Part shown: positions 1 through 11,741 of the stretch, piece by piece
How the letters are laid out: each line of letters opens with the position of its first letter
Numbering within the stretch: position 1 is the stretch's first letter
Origin: Ehretia macrophylla
Taxonomy: Eukaryota > Streptophyta > Magnoliopsida > Boraginales > Ehretiaceae
Length of the DNA stretch: 64,000 bases
Direction of reading: 5' to 3'
Assembly (NCBI GenBank): GCA_037974665.1
Contig: CM075773.1
Coordinates: forward strand, 65,392,263-65,456,262
Position numbers and translations under genes: made by a program
The notes under the pieces: generated by a model
Database searches by the model: none
What the model saw: the letters and a program-made list of their open reading frames with translations, nothing else
What the model was told of the DNA's origin: nothing

Positions 1-770
1 AAATAGTACTTGAGCGAGAGTAGTACTAGGATAAGTGACCCTTTAGGAAATCCTCATGTTGGCCATGCAAAATTCATGAAGAAAAAAAGAATACAAGCAG
101 CAGCTTAGCAAACAATTTCAGCCACACATTATCTCATGCGGACAACACACCAACCAGCAACGGACCAATCAGAATCATCTTTGTACCTTACCAATTAATT
201 TCGCAGCTCATCAGCAAATTAACTCACATACAAACCATTTTCAAACCTTGACATCATTTTAATAAGCTTCACCACAGTTAATGAATCTGTTTCAGTCTCA
301 AAATGAGGCACTCTCATATTTTCAATCCACTTCAGCCCTACCTATAAGGCAGCTAGTTCTGTTGTGATATTTATTGAAATCCCTAAATTAACCGTGAATC
401 CACCAACCTAATCTCCATTTTTCTTCTTAATAAACCCTCATCCGGCAGCATAGCCCGAGTTACCCTTTGTACAACCTTATATATTCAATTTTCATCGTCT
501 ATGGGGTTTAGTCCAGCCAATTTCAATTTTGACCCACATAGAACAAGGTTTTGTAACAGGGCAATGCATCGATCCATGTTTCATTAATATCTTCTGTCTG
601 TTTCTTATTAAACTCTGCTGCCCCTTGATGATCAAACTGTACTTCTTCCCCATGAATTCTTTTGTTATGCCATTTCTACATCTACCATAAGGCAGCCTAA
701 AAAGTTGTCTGCATTCAACACCATGAATCATAACCTTATTGTTCAAGCAATAATGCCTTTGAAGACTCTC
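1..770 (-). pseudogene. LINE-type RNase H domain fossil (RVT_3-like), 3' half
   Basis: Read on the minus strand, this is a decayed RNase H domain of the kind found at the C-terminus of plant LINE polyproteins and LINE-derived genes. Near 520-490 a W-T-K-P motif precedes a K-L-N-like strand. Around 440-330 come a G-Y-A-like turn, two glycines and a T-E-L-A-A-L helix followed by G-L-K-W. Around 300-280 the segment E-T-D-S is the classic third acidic block, followed by a V-V-K-L-I helix. A weak A-E-I-V helix occurs near 120. Several stops and at least one frame change show it is dead. At 770 it stops abruptly at the LTR of element A. The missing upstream part (zf-RVT) lies at 25264-25405, beyond A and the CACTA element. 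It could instead be a fossil of a host RNase H-like gene descended from a LINE. Confidence 0.72.
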
Positions 771-1639
771 TGTAAGACTCGGCACGAGAGCTTATACGTA
801 GTTCACTATTTGTAATGCATTCATATTATTTTATATGCATTAGCATTAATTAACATGCATTAATAGCATTTAACATGTATTTTTATCGTTTTACGTGCAC
901 TTGCCTTGTTTTACGTATATTTAGATGTTAAAGTGTCGTAGACATTTAATTAAAACATCAACATGGTAGAAATAGCAACTAGATAGTTGCAATGGAACGA
1001 AAAGGGCAAACTAGTAGAACATTACTTAGTTGGAGGGCAAGGTCATCATTTGGAAAAATTAGATTTTTGTCTACCTACTACTACTATTCTTGACCAAGCA
1101 AAAACACACAAAACATACTAAAACACACACTCCTGCACGGCTAAGAGAGGGAGAGAAGAGAGAGAGAAAAAAGGAAGAAAGAAGAAGAAGAAGAAGAAGA
1201 AGAAGAAGAAGAAGAAGAAGGAAGAAAAGAAGGGTTGTCAAGCCATAACAAGCCATTTTTTAGCCTTTACTTGCCTCTTATCACCTTGAATTTGCAATTT
1301 CACTACTTTAGAGGTGAGGGATGTTTTCTTCAAGCTTTTCTAAAGTTCCATATGGTATATTATGAGTTCTAAACATGTATTAAGAATGATCTAGTAAGGT
1401 TATGCTTATTATGCATATTTGAACTTGAGATTTTGTTCTAGGGCTTCAAGAACATAAATAGTGCACTTCTAGTTTGATCTTGTTGATAATAGGCTTGTGT
1501 GGTACTTATGTGTGAGACTAGTACACATGTCTTGAGCTAGATGAATTAGTGGTGCCATAATATGAGTTAAATCTTGATTTGATCCAAATGTGAGTAGTAG
1601 GTCTAATCCTGTTGTGGTTTAGTTGGTTTAGAGTTAGAG
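771..1639 (+). repeat. Element A 5' LTR, first segment
   Basis: Begins TGTAAGAC and matches the 3' LTR from 18002 onward. It contains the leader with a purine-rich (GAA)n tract and a donor-like AG/GTGAGG at 1312-1319. It is interrupted at 1639/1640 by element B, with the duplicated target TAGAG at 1635-1639 and 11586-11590. Confidence 0.88.
1178..1224. repeat. (GAA)n microsatellite in the leader of element A's LTR
   Basis: About fifteen GAA units in a purine-only stretch. The 3' LTR copy near 18413-18435 is much shorter, so the tract has grown or shrunk since insertion. Confidence 0.85.
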
Positions 1640-4102
1640 TGTAACGCCCCGAACCCAACCCCACGCTAATAGTTAGGCTCGGACTCGTCACTCGGACAGA
1701 GTCTCCCCTGTACCAAGGACAAAACTGATACCTGTCAACATTCATTCAAGACATCTAAACTAAAAACAACAACTTATCAACAATAACTCCAAGCCAAAAC
1801 ACAATCACAAGGCCATCCGAGCCTTGGAGCAACAATATTCTACTAAAGCACACAAGCATGCGAGATAAGTTGGTTTTAGTCATAAGTAATTAAATACAAT
1901 AAAATTCTAAATTCCATATGAAGATTAACAAACACTCCAAGCATGCAAGGGAAATTAAAGTCTAGAATTCATTATTACAATCCAACAACTTTCTTTAACA
2001 TCTTAGTACACATCTACTAGACATATATATACAAGACTCCAAAGTCTCAAAATACATTAATAACAAGAACTCCACGCAAGAAGCACATAAAATCCACCTC
2101 AGCACACAAGATCACTGATTCTGATCTACTTGAACTTCTTCTTCTTCTCCTATTTCTAACAGCTGGGGATTCACCTCAGCTTCTCCTAAAACATTTCAAA
2201 TGAGGAGTGAGCAACAAAGTTGCCCAGCGAGGGAGGTGATGCAGCATGCCAACGTGCAATATGATATGCAACACAAGTAAACATATATACAAGCCACATA
2301 AACTAACAAGACAATAAGTCAAACTATTAATCACTTTAAAAAGGATACGGTTCCACTTCCAAGACTCCATCCACGAGCCACGATCCATGAGCATCACGAA
2401 TATGCCGGCAAAACCCAAACACCACAATTGGGATACTCCGGATGTATCCCGATCCTACGACCCTTTTTCCCGAGGTAGGTCCATGCCCAGCAGGTGAACC
2501 ACGCCTCTGGGGTAGTGGAGTATGCCTCAGCGAGAAAGGGAATAGGCACCATGGTAGTCGAGGGAGCACGGCAAGCCCGATGCCGCCCGTGTTTCTCGAC
2601 GCTATCATGTCCAATATAGGTTGCGCAACCCAATACAAGTCACAAACAATCAATATATCACATAACACGTAAAAGGGACGACAAAGTAGGCCGCCCTCAC
2701 ATATATGCACGATAAAAGTTCATATATGCACGATATTAACTAATAGATGCCAAAAGAAGCAATCAACACAATTAATTCCAATAATCTACTCAAATAACTT
2801 AAATAGATCCTAAATATTCAATGCAAAGCATTACTAACACACAACAAGTTCCAATTACAACTAAAAAGGCTAAAAACTACTTTTCCCCTTTCTTTAACCG
2901 AGCTTTCTTTCTCCTAAGCATGGTTCGAGATTCCCAATCATACCCTAGTCTTTCTATATTCCTAATTAAGCTCAAAGGTACCCTTTAAAGTCACTAAAAC
3001 TCATTTTTTGAAGCAAAAGTTCTGGAAGGCCCCGAACGGGTTTGAACTATAGCCATACTAACCGAACCCCAATTTCGCGAAACGAAAGCACCAAAGGTGC
3101 TTCCTTAGCTCAAGGATACCCAAATCGATGCCCAAATTTGCCCGGATTGCCTAACGTGCAAAACCCCCTTTTTAAAGTAAGCTATTTATGCACTAAAGTT
3201 CAAATTCGAGTGATTCAACTAAACGTGGCTTTTCAATTACCTTCTCTAGGGTCTAGAGCACCTAATTGAGGCATCAATTCAAGGCAAATAGCAAATTTTC
3301 TCAAAACCCTAGTTTTAGGCACTATTCATCACCTCTTTGATCAATCTCAACATTCAACCATTAACTATGTTATCAAACCTCAAAAGTTAGCTCTAGAGAC
3401 TTTAAATAACTCATAGGAAGCATTCATAACAAGATATATAGCTATAATTGGCAAATCAAGAAAATTAAACATATGCACATAAACTTTAAACTCAAGAAAA
3501 TGAGACTCCCTCACAATTTTGAAGATGGAGAAGCTTTGTTGAAGGTCCTAAGTTGCTCAAAATCCTCCCAAGATCAATCTAAGAGCCCAAAGTGCAAGAT
3601 TGAAGAAGCAAAATTTCTCCTCTTCCTCCTTGAAGTGGACGGCCAGCTAGGGGACATGGATGGAATTTTTGCAATTGTTTTGTTGACAAGAATAAGCTTA
3701 TGTTTTAATTTAGTAAGTTGGCTAATATTATATGTGGTGCATGACTAGATAATGTAATCTAATTAGTCTCTAATCTTGATCAACTAATGGCTAATTGAAA
3801 TTCCAAATGCTTTTAATTTAATACTAGCACTATTCTAACGTAACACTATTCAAAGCTCACGGAAAATATTTTTCAAACGCATACTCCTAAGCTCGAAAGT
3901 TCAAAACAAAAATTTCTTGGTTCCTTTTAAATGTCGAGTGACCTAGGAAAAATTTAAAATCAAGCTTTCGAAACAGTCGAAAATATTATGAATAGTAACT
4001 CACAATAAAAACAATTAAACAAGAAAAATGATGCACGTAGAAATGCGCACATAAGTATGTAACGATTATAATAAATTTAGGGTGAAATTCTCGGGTGTCA
4101 CA
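1640..4102 (-). repeat. Element B 3' LTR (left copy)
   Basis: Nearly identical to 9124-11585. In element sense it starts next to the polypurine tract at 4103 and ends at 1640. It carries a donor-like GTGAGG near 3507, hairpin 1 at 2674-2698, a GC-rich module at about 2436-2640 and hairpin 2 at 2209-2225. Confidence 0.95.
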
Positions 4103-4138
4103 CCCTTTCCTCCTTAAACTAATTGCGTCCTCGCAATT
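4103..4138 (-). other. Element B polypurine tract and preceding palindrome
   Basis: On the minus strand the palindrome AATTGCGAGGACGCAATT (4138-4121; seven-base arms, AGGA loop) is followed by a purine run GGAGGAAAGGG that abuts the LTR. This is the plus-strand primer site of an LTR element. The same palindrome precedes the polypurine tracts of D and E, and a variant precedes that of A. Confidence 0.85.
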
Positions 4139-4525
4139 CTTACATGATTCGGCAAAGAGCTCCGGATACTTCTCTCTGATCTGATCTTCTCGCTCCCAAG
4201 TGGCATCCTCAACCCCATGATGATCCCAGAGAACTTTTACCATAGGAATATTTCTAGTCCTAAGTTCCTGAATCTTTCGGTCAACCACTCGAAGAGGTTT
4301 CTCAACATAAGCTAAGGACTCATCAATCTCCAACGGCTCCGGCTCAATGATATGCGACGGATCAGGATTATACTTTCTCAGTAGTGATACATGAAAAACA
4401 TCATGAATCCGACCCAAACTCGGAGGTAAGGCCAATCTGTAAGCTAAATCCCCAACTTTCTCAGTGATCTCAAATGGTCCCACGTATCTAGGATTAAGTT
4501 TACCTCCTTTGTCGTGCCGAATCAA
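4104..4525 (-). pseudogene. Element B integrase C-terminal / chromodomain-like segment
   Basis: The reading contains the R-H-D-K-G-G-K-L-x-P-R-Y-V-G-P-F block of Gypsy integrase C-termini, then V-F-H-V-S-L-L-R-K-Y, and ends with K-V-L-W-D-H-H-G and A-T-W-E followed by a Y-P-E-L-F tail. That tail is the shape of the Tekay/Del-type chromodomain, thought to steer integration to chromatin. The reading runs into the polypurine tract and LTR. Part of the broken pol region. Confidence 0.85.
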
Positions 4526-4609
4526 ACCTTTTCACGGAGAGACTTTCAAGAAAACATGATCACCCTTAGAAAATACTAAGTCTCGTCGACGTCTATCAGC
4601 ATAATTCTT

Positions 4610-4960
4610 CTATCGACTCTGAGCTGTAAGCATCCTTTTCTTTATAAGTCTCACATTATCTACCATTTTAATCATCTCCGGAAGAATAGATGGATCAATT
4701 GTTTTCATCTCACCTACCTCATCCCAATACAACGGAAACCGACATTTTCGCCCATAAAGTGCCTCGTAGGGTGCCATGCCAATAGTGGCCTGATAACTGT
4801 TATTGTAAGCAAACTCTGCTAAAGGCAGATATTTCTCCCAATTCTTGCCAAAATCCAAAACACAGGCTCTCAATATATCTTCCAGTATCCTGATAGTCCT
4901 CTCTGACTGGCCATCCGTCTGCGGGTGATAAGCAGTACTAAAACTCAAATTAGTCCCCAA
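4610..4960 (-). pseudogene. Element B integrase core, distal part
   Basis: Shows the Gypsy integrase signature [15 protein letters not shown] with the catalytic glutamate, then E-F-A-Y-N-N-S-Y-Q and [10 protein letters not shown]. It follows the long pol reading in order. Part of a pol region with a few breaks. Confidence 0.88.
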
Positions 4961-5020
4961 AGCCTTTTGTAGTTTCTACCAGAACTGTGATGTAAACCTG
5001 GGATCCCTGTCTGACACTAT

Positions 5021-7855
5021 CTAAGATGGAACTCCATGCAGTCTCACAATATTTTCAACATAAAGCTCGGCCAATTTATCGAGAGAATCTGTTTTCTTTG
5101 TAGCAATAAAATGCGAACTCTTCGTCAACCTGTCTACTACAACCCACACCGAATCATTACCTCGTGGTGATCTCGGTAAATCCGACACAAGATCCATAGT
5201 AACCTGATCCCATTTCCAAACCGGAATCTCCAACGGTTGCAACAATCCTGCTGGCCTCTGATGCTCTGCCTTAACTTTCTGACAAGTCAAACATTTAGCT
5301 ACATACTCAGCTATCTTTCTCTTCATGTTGTTCCACCAGAAATTCTGTTTCAAATCTCTATACATTTTTGTGCTTCCAGGATGAATCGTGTATTTAGAAG
5401 CATGAGCCTCAGCAAGAATCTTATCTTTCACAGTCGAATTACTAGGAATGCAAATTCTGTTCCTGTACCTGAGAAGTCCATCATCATGCATCTTAAAGTC
5501 GGACTCTCCCCCTTTTGACTTCTCTAAAAGCTTCAATAGCTGAGAATCTGATTGTTGCACTTCTCTGATTCTAGATAGCAATAAAGATTTGATTTGTAAA
5601 CTAGCAAATTGAATACCTGATCTAGAAGCTTTCGGTTTCCATAAGCACAGTTCTTCCACAATCTCCCAATCCTTGATTATCAAACTAGACACAGAAGCTT
5701 TCCGGCTCAGTGCATCTGCAACAGTATTAGCTTTTCCCGGCAAATAGCTAATGGTACAGTTATAATCATTTAACAGTTCTAGCCAACGCCTTTGCCTCAT
5801 ATTCAAATCTTTTTGAGAAAACAAATATTTCAAGCTTTTATGGTCAGTAAATATTTCAAATTTGTTGCCCCACAAATAATGCCGCCATTTCTTCAAAGCA
5901 AAGACAACAGCTGCAAGCTCCAAATCATGTGTAGGATAATTGAGTTCATATGGTTTCAATTTCCTAGAGGCATATGCTATGACTTTACCATTTTGCATCA
6001 AAACACAACCTAACCCTTCTTTCGAAGCGTCACTATAAATCACCAAGTTCTCGATTCCCTCAGGCAAGGCAAGGATAGGTGCAGTGGTAAGTCGCTTTTT
6101 CAACTCCTGGAAACTAGCTTCACATTTATCATCCCAATTAAACACAGTTTTCTTCTGAGTTAAAGTAGTCAAAGGTCCTGCAATCTTTGAAAAATCTTTA
6201 ACAAATCGCCTATAATAGCCCGCTAGTCCCAAGAAACTACGGACTTCCGTGACAGTTTCAGGTCTCTTCCACGACATAACTATATCAATTTTAGCAGGAT
6301 CAACAGATATTCCCTCCTGGGAAATGATATGACCTAAAAAGGCAACCTGTTTCAACCAGAATTCGCATTTGCTAAATTTGGCAAACAACTTATGTTCTTG
6401 CAGGGTTTTAAGTACAATCCTCAAATGCTCTTCATGCTCTGACTCAGACTTAGAGTATACTAATATATCATCAATAAAAATCACCACAAACTGATCAAGA
6501 TAGGGTCGAAATACCCTATGCATCAAATCCATAAAAGCGGCTGGAGCATTTGTCAACCCGAATGGTAACACAACAAACTCATAATGGCCGTACCTGGTTC
6601 TAAATGCAGTCTTAGGTACATCCTCTTTCCTGATCCTCAACTGATAATAACCCTGCCTCAAATCAAATTTCGAAAACACAACAGCACCTTGTAGCTGATC
6701 AAACAACTCCTCAATTAAAGGCAAAGGATATTTGTTTTTCACCGTTACCTGATTCAGACCCCGATAATCTATACACAAACGCAGAGTACCGTCTTTCTTT
6801 TTCACAAATAACACGGGAGCACCCCACGGTGACGAACTAGGCTGAATAAAACCTTTCTCAAGCAAACCCTGAAGCTGAATTTTCAATTCTTGTAACTCAG
6901 GGGGAGACATTCTATACGGGGTTCTCGAGATAGGACTAGTTCCCGGCAACAGGTCAATCACAAATTCAATCTCCCTATCAGGTGGTAACCCAGGCAACTC
7001 TTCAGGGAAAACCCCCGGAAACTCTTTTATAATAGGTACTTCATTCAATTTCAATTTATCTCCAGGCTGATTAATTAAATAAGCTAAATATGCATCATAG
7101 CCTTTACTCAACATTTTAGTAGCTTTAATGGATGATATAATACGAGTCCCAGTAGACTTTCGACTCCCAGTTACTTTAATAACAGGTTGGTTAGGTACTT
7201 CTAAAGTCAAAACTTTCCTTCTACAGTCCAAACATGCATAATATCGCCCCAACCAATCCATCCCCAAGATAACCTCAAAGTCTCGAAATGGCATGATAAT
7301 CAAATCAATAGGATACATGCAACCCTCAATGCAAATATTACAATCCTTACATACAGACCCCGTAACAAATTTAGTTCCCATAGGATTACCTACTTTAATC
7401 ACATACGGCAGTTTATCAACTTTTAATGTAGCAGACTGTGCACATGCAGGTGTAATGAATGAATGTGTAGCCCCGGTGTCAATCAAAACTACTACCGGTT
7501 GACTATTAATAAGAAAAGTACCTTCCACCACCACTGTAGTCTCTGGAAGCTCCTCCTGGTCAAGTGCAAATACCCGTGCCTGACCTCGCGGTACGGTAGC
7601 TGCTCCTGAAGCCCTAGTCTGGGCACCCTGGCCTGAAGTCTGACCCTGACCAAATCTAAACTTGGAACAATCCCTAACTCTATGCTGATCACTGCCACAA
7701 CCTATGCAACGACCCAGTTTCCTCCAACACTCAGCCTCTGTGTGACCCTTACGGTTGCAATGAGTACACTGGAGATTCTTCCTAGCAGCAGTTCCTCCTG
7801 TAGGGGCCCTATAAGTAGATGTGGTAGAACTACCCTGCTGAGATCTAGCAGTCAC
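5021..7855 (-). CDS. pol: Element B pol: zinc knuckles, protease, RT, RNase H, start of integrase
   Basis: A 944-codon open reading. Residues about 30-63 hold two CCHC-like zinc knuckles (end of gag). The aspartic protease motif D-T-G-A-T-H-S-F is at about 126-133 and the partner block I-L-G-M-D-W near 196-201. Reverse transcriptase follows, with Y-R-G-L-N near 364, F-D-L-R-Q-G-Y-Y near 397 and the catalytic F-I-D-D-I-L near 460. RNase H shows the S-D-A-S block and F-T-D-H-K-S-L. The integrase zinc domain ends in C-L-T-C-Q-K-V-K. The integrase core begins with V-D-R-L-T-K-S-S-H. Domain order PR-RT-RH-IN is Ty3/Gypsy. The reading is part of an element with breaks elsewhere. Confidence 0.93.
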   Translation of the reverse strand: MTARSQQGSSTTSTYRAPTGGTAARKNLQCTHCNRKGHTEAECWRKLGRCIGCGSDQHRVRDCSKFRFGQGQTSGQGAQTRASGAATVPRGQARVFALDQEELPETTVVVEGTFLINSQPVVVLIDTGATHSFITPACAQSATLKVDKLPYVIKVGNPMGTKFVTGSVCKDCNICIEGCMYPIDLIIMPFRDFEVILGMDWLGRYYACLDCRRKVLTLEVPNQPVIKVTGSRKSTGTRIISSIKATKMLSKGYDAYLAYLINQPGDKLKLNEVPIIKEFPGVFPEELPGLPPDREIEFVIDLLPGTSPISRTPYRMSPPELQELKIQLQGLLEKGFIQPSSSPWGAPVLFVKKKDGTLRLCIDYRGLNQVTVKNKYPLPLIEELFDQLQGAVVFSKFDLRQGYYQLRIRKEDVPKTAFRTRYGHYEFVVLPFGLTNAPAAFMDLMHRVFRPYLDQFVVIFIDDILVYSKSESEHEEHLRIVLKTLQEHKLFAKFSKCEFWLKQVAFLGHIISQEGISVDPAKIDIVMSWKRPETVTEVRSFLGLAGYYRRFVKDFSKIAGPLTTLTQKKTVFNWDDKCEASFQELKKRLTTAPILALPEGIENLVIYSDASKEGLGCVLMQNGKVIAYASRKLKPYELNYPTHDLELAAVVFALKKWRHYLWGNKFEIFTDHKSLKYLFSQKDLNMRQRRWLELLNDYNCTISYLPGKANTVADALSRKASVSSLIIKDWEIVEELCLWKPKASRSGIQFASLQIKSLLLSRIREVQQSDSQLLKLLEKSKGGESDFKMHDDGLLRYRNRICIPSNSTVKDKILAEAHASKYTIHPGSTKMYRDLKQNFWWNNMKRKIAEYVAKCLTCQKVKAEHQRPAGLLQPLEIPVWKWDQVTMDLVSDLPRSPRGNDSVWVVVDRLTKSSHFIATKKTDSLDKLAELYVENIVRLHGVPS

Positions 7856-7978
7856 TGGTTGGGTCTGTGACTGTCCCTGTGGCTGGCTCTGAGCTGGTCT
7901 CGGCTGTGACTGTACCTGAATTGGTCCTGGATAGCTCTGAGTCTGTCTAGGCTGCTGAGTCTGAACAGGCTGCTGATA

Positions 7979-8815
7979 CTACCTATGATAACCCTGACTC
8001 TGAGACTGAAACTGACGTTTGCTTGATTGACTAGATTGAGCTAACACATCTGCCTTACGTTTCTCATACCTCGATGCAGCCCGGACTACTGCAGCATAGT
8101 TCGGATAATCTTGCGAAGACAAGTTAAGCATGATGTCACTCCTCAACCCTGTAATAAATCTCTGGATTTTCACATCCTCCGGCTGAACTAAAGCTGGCAC
8201 ATATCGAGATAGTCTCGTAAAGGTAGCCTCATACTGGTCTACAGTCATGTTCCCCTATTTCAAAGCTATAAACTCATCCTGATGTCTCTCACGGGCTACA
8301 ACTGATACATATTTATCTCGAAACTCATGAACAAAATCAGCCCATACATGCTGAACCCTCTCAGCATCCCATTTTTCTCTAATAGTGCGCCACCAAGCCT
8401 CGGCATCACCCTCCATTAAAAATGCAGCACAAGTGATCTTTCTTTCATCGTCACACTCAAGTATCGCAGCAACTTTCTCGAATTTGCTCAGCCACAACTC
8501 TGCTTTCATATCATCAGGCTCACCATAAAAACTATAGGCTCCGTGATGCAGGAATTTATCAAATAAGTTACCTCCTGCAGTACCACTGCCCTCTGCTCTG
8601 GCAGTCTGATTACCTCTGTCGGCACCTGCTGTACCCTGCTGAACCACAAACTGTGCTATGGTATTCATCGTAGTAGCCATAGTAGCTAAAATCTGGGCAG
8701 TGCTCGGCTCCTGACCCTGCTGTACATTCCCGGCTGCCCCAGCATCCTGCCCCGGTACATTCTGTCTAGGAGCCTCCTCCGGCTCACCCCGTGGTCTACC
8801 CCGTCTCCTCATCAC
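7979..8815 (-). pseudogene. gag: Element B gag
   Basis: The N-terminal part begins at 8815 with an arginine-rich start. It contains the plant retrotransposon gag core: G-E-P-D-D followed by A-E-L-W-L-S-K-F-E-K, a C-A-A-F-L-M-E-G-D-A-E-A-W-W block, then F-R-D-K-Y. The C-terminal part has F-I-T-G-L-R-S-D-I and a basic Q/S-rich linker leading to the zinc knuckles of the next reading. In a live element this would form the particle shell. The region has a break. Confidence 0.88.
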
Positions 8816-9104
8816 AATGCTAGAAGAACATCATATTATAATAGGCAAATAAACTATGCAAGATAATTTACACATTGTTTTCAAACATTTTACTCACATA
8901 AGAACACATAAAACACTTAACAACATTCAATACTAACTTTTCATATTCTTATCATATTAAGTTTTATCATTCATTTTCATGCTAGCATGTCTTATATCTA
9001 AGTACTTAAACAACTAAACACGTACATATTCACATAATTCACTTTCACATATAGACCTCTACCCACATGCCAAGGAATTTAACCCGGCTTCAAGCATTCT
9101 AGTA

Positions 9105-9116
9105 GCTCTGATACCA
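9105..9116 (-). other. Element B primer-binding site
   Basis: On the minus strand, TGGTATCAGAGC lies seven bases inside the LTR at 9124. It is complementary to the 3' end of plant initiator Met-tRNA, the usual minus-strand primer of Gypsy and Copia elements. Confidence 0.93.
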
Positions 9117-9594
9117 CTTAAGATGTAACGCCCCAAACCCAACCCCACGCTAATAGTCAGGCTCGGACTTGTCACTCGGACAGAGTCTCCCCTGTACCAA
9201 GGACAAAACTGATACCTGTCAACATTCATTCAAGACATCTAAACTAAAAACAACAACTTATCAACAATAACTCCAAGCCAAAACACAATCACAAGGCCAT
9301 CCGAGCCTTGGAGCAACAATATTCTACTAAAGCACACAAGCATGCGAGATAAGTTGGTTTTAGTCATAAGTAATTAAATACAATAAAATTCTAAATTCCA
9401 TATGAAGATTAACAAACACTCCAAGCATGCAAGGGAAATTAAGTCTAGAATTCATTATTACAATCCAACAACTTTCTTTAACATCTTAGTACACATCTAC
9501 TAGACATATATATACAAGACTCCAAAGTCTCAAAATACATTAATAACAAGAACTCCACGCAAGAAGCACATAAAATCCACCTCAACACACAAGA

Positions 9595-9668
9595 TCACTG
9601 ATTCTGATCTACTTGAACTTCTTCTTCTTCTCCTATTTCTAACAGTTGGGGATTCACCTCAGCTTCTC
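9595..9668 (-). other. Acidic short reading after an acceptor-like AG in element B's LTR
   Basis: Immediately after TTTCAG on the minus strand, a reading starts with G-E-A-E-V-N-P, continues through a run of glutamates and ends at a stop before the LTR end. The solo LTR of the same family (40660-40733) keeps the frame. Of six differences I see, four are silent. No in-frame start codon is visible, so translation, if any, would need an upstream exon. Confidence 0.4.
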
Positions 9669-9691
9669 CTGAAACATTTCAAATGAGGAGT

Positions 9692-9708
9692 GAGCAACAA
9701 AGTTGCCC
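9692..9708 (-). other. LTR hairpin 2, family B
   Basis: On the minus strand, GGGCAAC / GTTGCTC pair across a TTT loop (seven pairs including one G-U). The upstream flank is CCTCGCT and the downstream flank ACTCC. Sister copies are at 2209-2225 and 40757-40773. It lies about 20 bases before the acceptor-like AG. Confidence 0.65.
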
Positions 9709-10155
9709 AGCGAGGGAGGTAATGCAGCATGCCAACGTGCAATATGATATGCAACACAAGTAAACATATATACAAGCCATATAAGCTAACAAGACAATAA
9801 GTCAAACTATTAATCACTTTAAAAAGGATACGGTTCCACTTCCAAGACTCCATCCACGAGCCACGATCCATGAGCATCACGAATATGCCGGCAAAACCCA
9901 AACACCACAATTGGGATACTCCGGATGTATCCCGATCCTACAACCCTTTCTCCCGAGGTAGGTCCATGCCCAGCAGGTGAACCACGCCTCTGGGGTAGTG
10001 GAGTATGCCTCAGCGAGAAAGGGAATAGGCACCATGGTAGTCGAGGGAGCACGGCAAGCCCGATGCCGCCCGTGTTTCTCGACGCTACCATGTCCGATAT
10101 AGGTTGCGCAACCCAATACAAGTCACAAACAATCAATATATCACATAACACGTAA

Positions 10156-10181
10156 GAGGGACGACAAAGTAGGCCGCCCTC
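10156..10181 (-). other. LTR hairpin 1, family B
   Basis: On the minus strand, GAGGGCG pairs with CG(U)CCCUC, seven pairs with one bulged U, around the loop GCCTACTTTGT. Sister copies are at 2674-2698 and 41220-41245. The loop is shared with families A, E, F and H although the stems differ. Confidence 0.65.
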
Positions 10182-11741
10182 ACATATATGCACGATAAAA
10201 GTTCATATATGCACGATATTAACTAATAGATGCCAAAAGAAGCAATCAACACAATTAATTCCAATAATCTACTCAAATAACTTAAATAGATCCTAAATAT
10301 TCAATGCAAAGCATTACTAACACACAACAAGTTCCAATTGCAACTAAAAAGGCTAAAAACTACTTTTCCCCTTTCTTTAACCGAGCTTTCTTTCTCCTAA
10401 GCATGGTTCGAGATTCCCAATTATACCCTAGTCTTTCTATATTCCTAATTAAGCTCAAAGGTACCCTTTAAAGTCACTAAAACTCATTTTTTGAAGCAAA
10501 AGTTCTGGAAGGCCCCGAACGGGTTTGAACTATAGCCATACTAACCGAACCCCAATTTCGCGAAACGAAAGCACCAAAGGTGCTTCCTTAGCTCAAGGAT
10601 ACCCAAATCGATGCCCAAATTTGCCCGGATTGCCTAACGTGCAAAACCCCCTTTTTAAAGTAAGCTATTTATGCACTAAAGTTCAAATTCGAGTGATTCA
10701 ACTAAACGTGGCTTTTCAATTACCTTCTCTAGGGTCTAGAGCACCTAATTGAGGCATCAATTCAAGGCAAATAGCAAATTTTCTCAAAACCCTAGTTTTA
10801 GGCACTATTCATCACCTCTTTGATCAATCTCAACATTCAACCATTAACTATGTTATCAAACCTCAAAAGTTAGCTCTAGAGACTTTAAATAACTCATAGG
10901 AAGCATTCATAACAAGATATATAGCTATAATTGGAAAATCAAAAAAATTAAACATATGCACATAAACTTTAAACTCAAGAAAATGAGACTCCCTCACAAT
11001 TTTGAAGATGGAGAAGCTTTGTTGAAGGTCCTAAGTTGCTCAAAATCCTCCCAAGATCAATCTAAGAGCCCAAAGTGCAAGATTGAAGAAGCAAAATTTC
11101 TCCTCTTCCTCCTTGAAGTGGACGGCCAGCTAGGGGACATGGATGGAATTTTTGCAATTGTTTTGTTGACAAGAATAAGCTTATGTTTTAATTTAGTAAG
11201 TTGGCTAATATTATATGTGGTGCATGACTAGATAATGTAAGCTAATTAGTCTCTAATGTTGATCAACTAATGGCTAATTGAAATTCCAAATGCTTTTAAT
11301 TTAATACTAGCACTATTCTAACGTAACACTATTCAAAGCTCACGAAAAATATTTTTCAAACGCATACTCCTAAGCTCGAAAGTTCAAAACAAAAATTTCT
11401 TGGTTCCTTTTAAATGTCGAGTGACCTAGGAAAAATTTAAAATCAAGCTTTCGAAACAGTCGAAAATATTATGAATAGTAACTCACAATAAAAACAATTA
11501 AACAAGAAAAATGATGCACGTAGAAATGCGCACATAAGTATGTAACGATTATAATAAATTTAGGGTGAAATTCTCGGGTGTCACATAGAGGGATTATGAT
11601 TTGAGTTCTTGCATGTTCTTGAGCTTGATTATGTTGTCTTGTAAGCCTTGTGGGTGTTCTAGGTGCTTAGCTAAGGGTAGAAGCAAGACAATGAGGTTGA
11701 AAATCAAAAGTGGTGAAAATTCCCATTTTTGGTGCAACTCC

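Larger units (their letters stand above)
1640..11585 (-). mobile_element. Element B: young Ty3/Gypsy (Tekay/Del-type) element inside element A's LTR
   Basis: The two LTRs are 1640-4102 (2463 bp) and 9124-11585 (2462 bp), both starting TGTAACGCC and ending GTGTCACA on the + strand. By eye they differ at about 20 positions (about 0.9%), mostly transitions, making this the youngest datable insertion here. With the commonly used plant LTR rate near 1.3e-8 per site per year that is about 0.3 million years. The target duplication TAGAG is exact (1635-1639, 11586-11590). The interior carries a primer site, gag, a long open protease-RT-RNase H-integrase reading and a polypurine tract, all on the minus strand. 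It looks nearly whole, with a few breaks. Confidence 0.95.
9124..11585 (-). repeat. Element B 5' LTR (right copy)
   Basis: Partner of 1640-4102. In element sense it begins at 11585 (TGTGACACC) and ends at 9124. It contains a donor-like GTGAGG near 10990, hairpin 1 at 10156-10181, a GC-rich module at about 9920-10120, hairpin 2 at 9692-9708, an acceptor-like CAG at 9671-9669 and a short acidic reading at 9668-9595. Confidence 0.95.

Noticed and set aside
2394-2633. Readings of 76-124 codons on both strands, repeated at 9819-10193 and 40883-41179, looking like a conserved protein family.
   Set aside because: They lie in the GC-rich LTR module, are open on both strands at once, and shift frame between families B and E. 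They reflect base-level conservation, not a protein.
3473-3748. 91-codon plus-strand reading repeated exactly at 10956-11231.
   Set aside because: Antisense to the LTR leader of element B and identical only because the two LTRs are nearly identical. The more diverged solo LTR does not keep it.
5237-5518. Plus-strand readings within 5237-7870.
   Set aside because: Antisense shadows of the element B pol reading.
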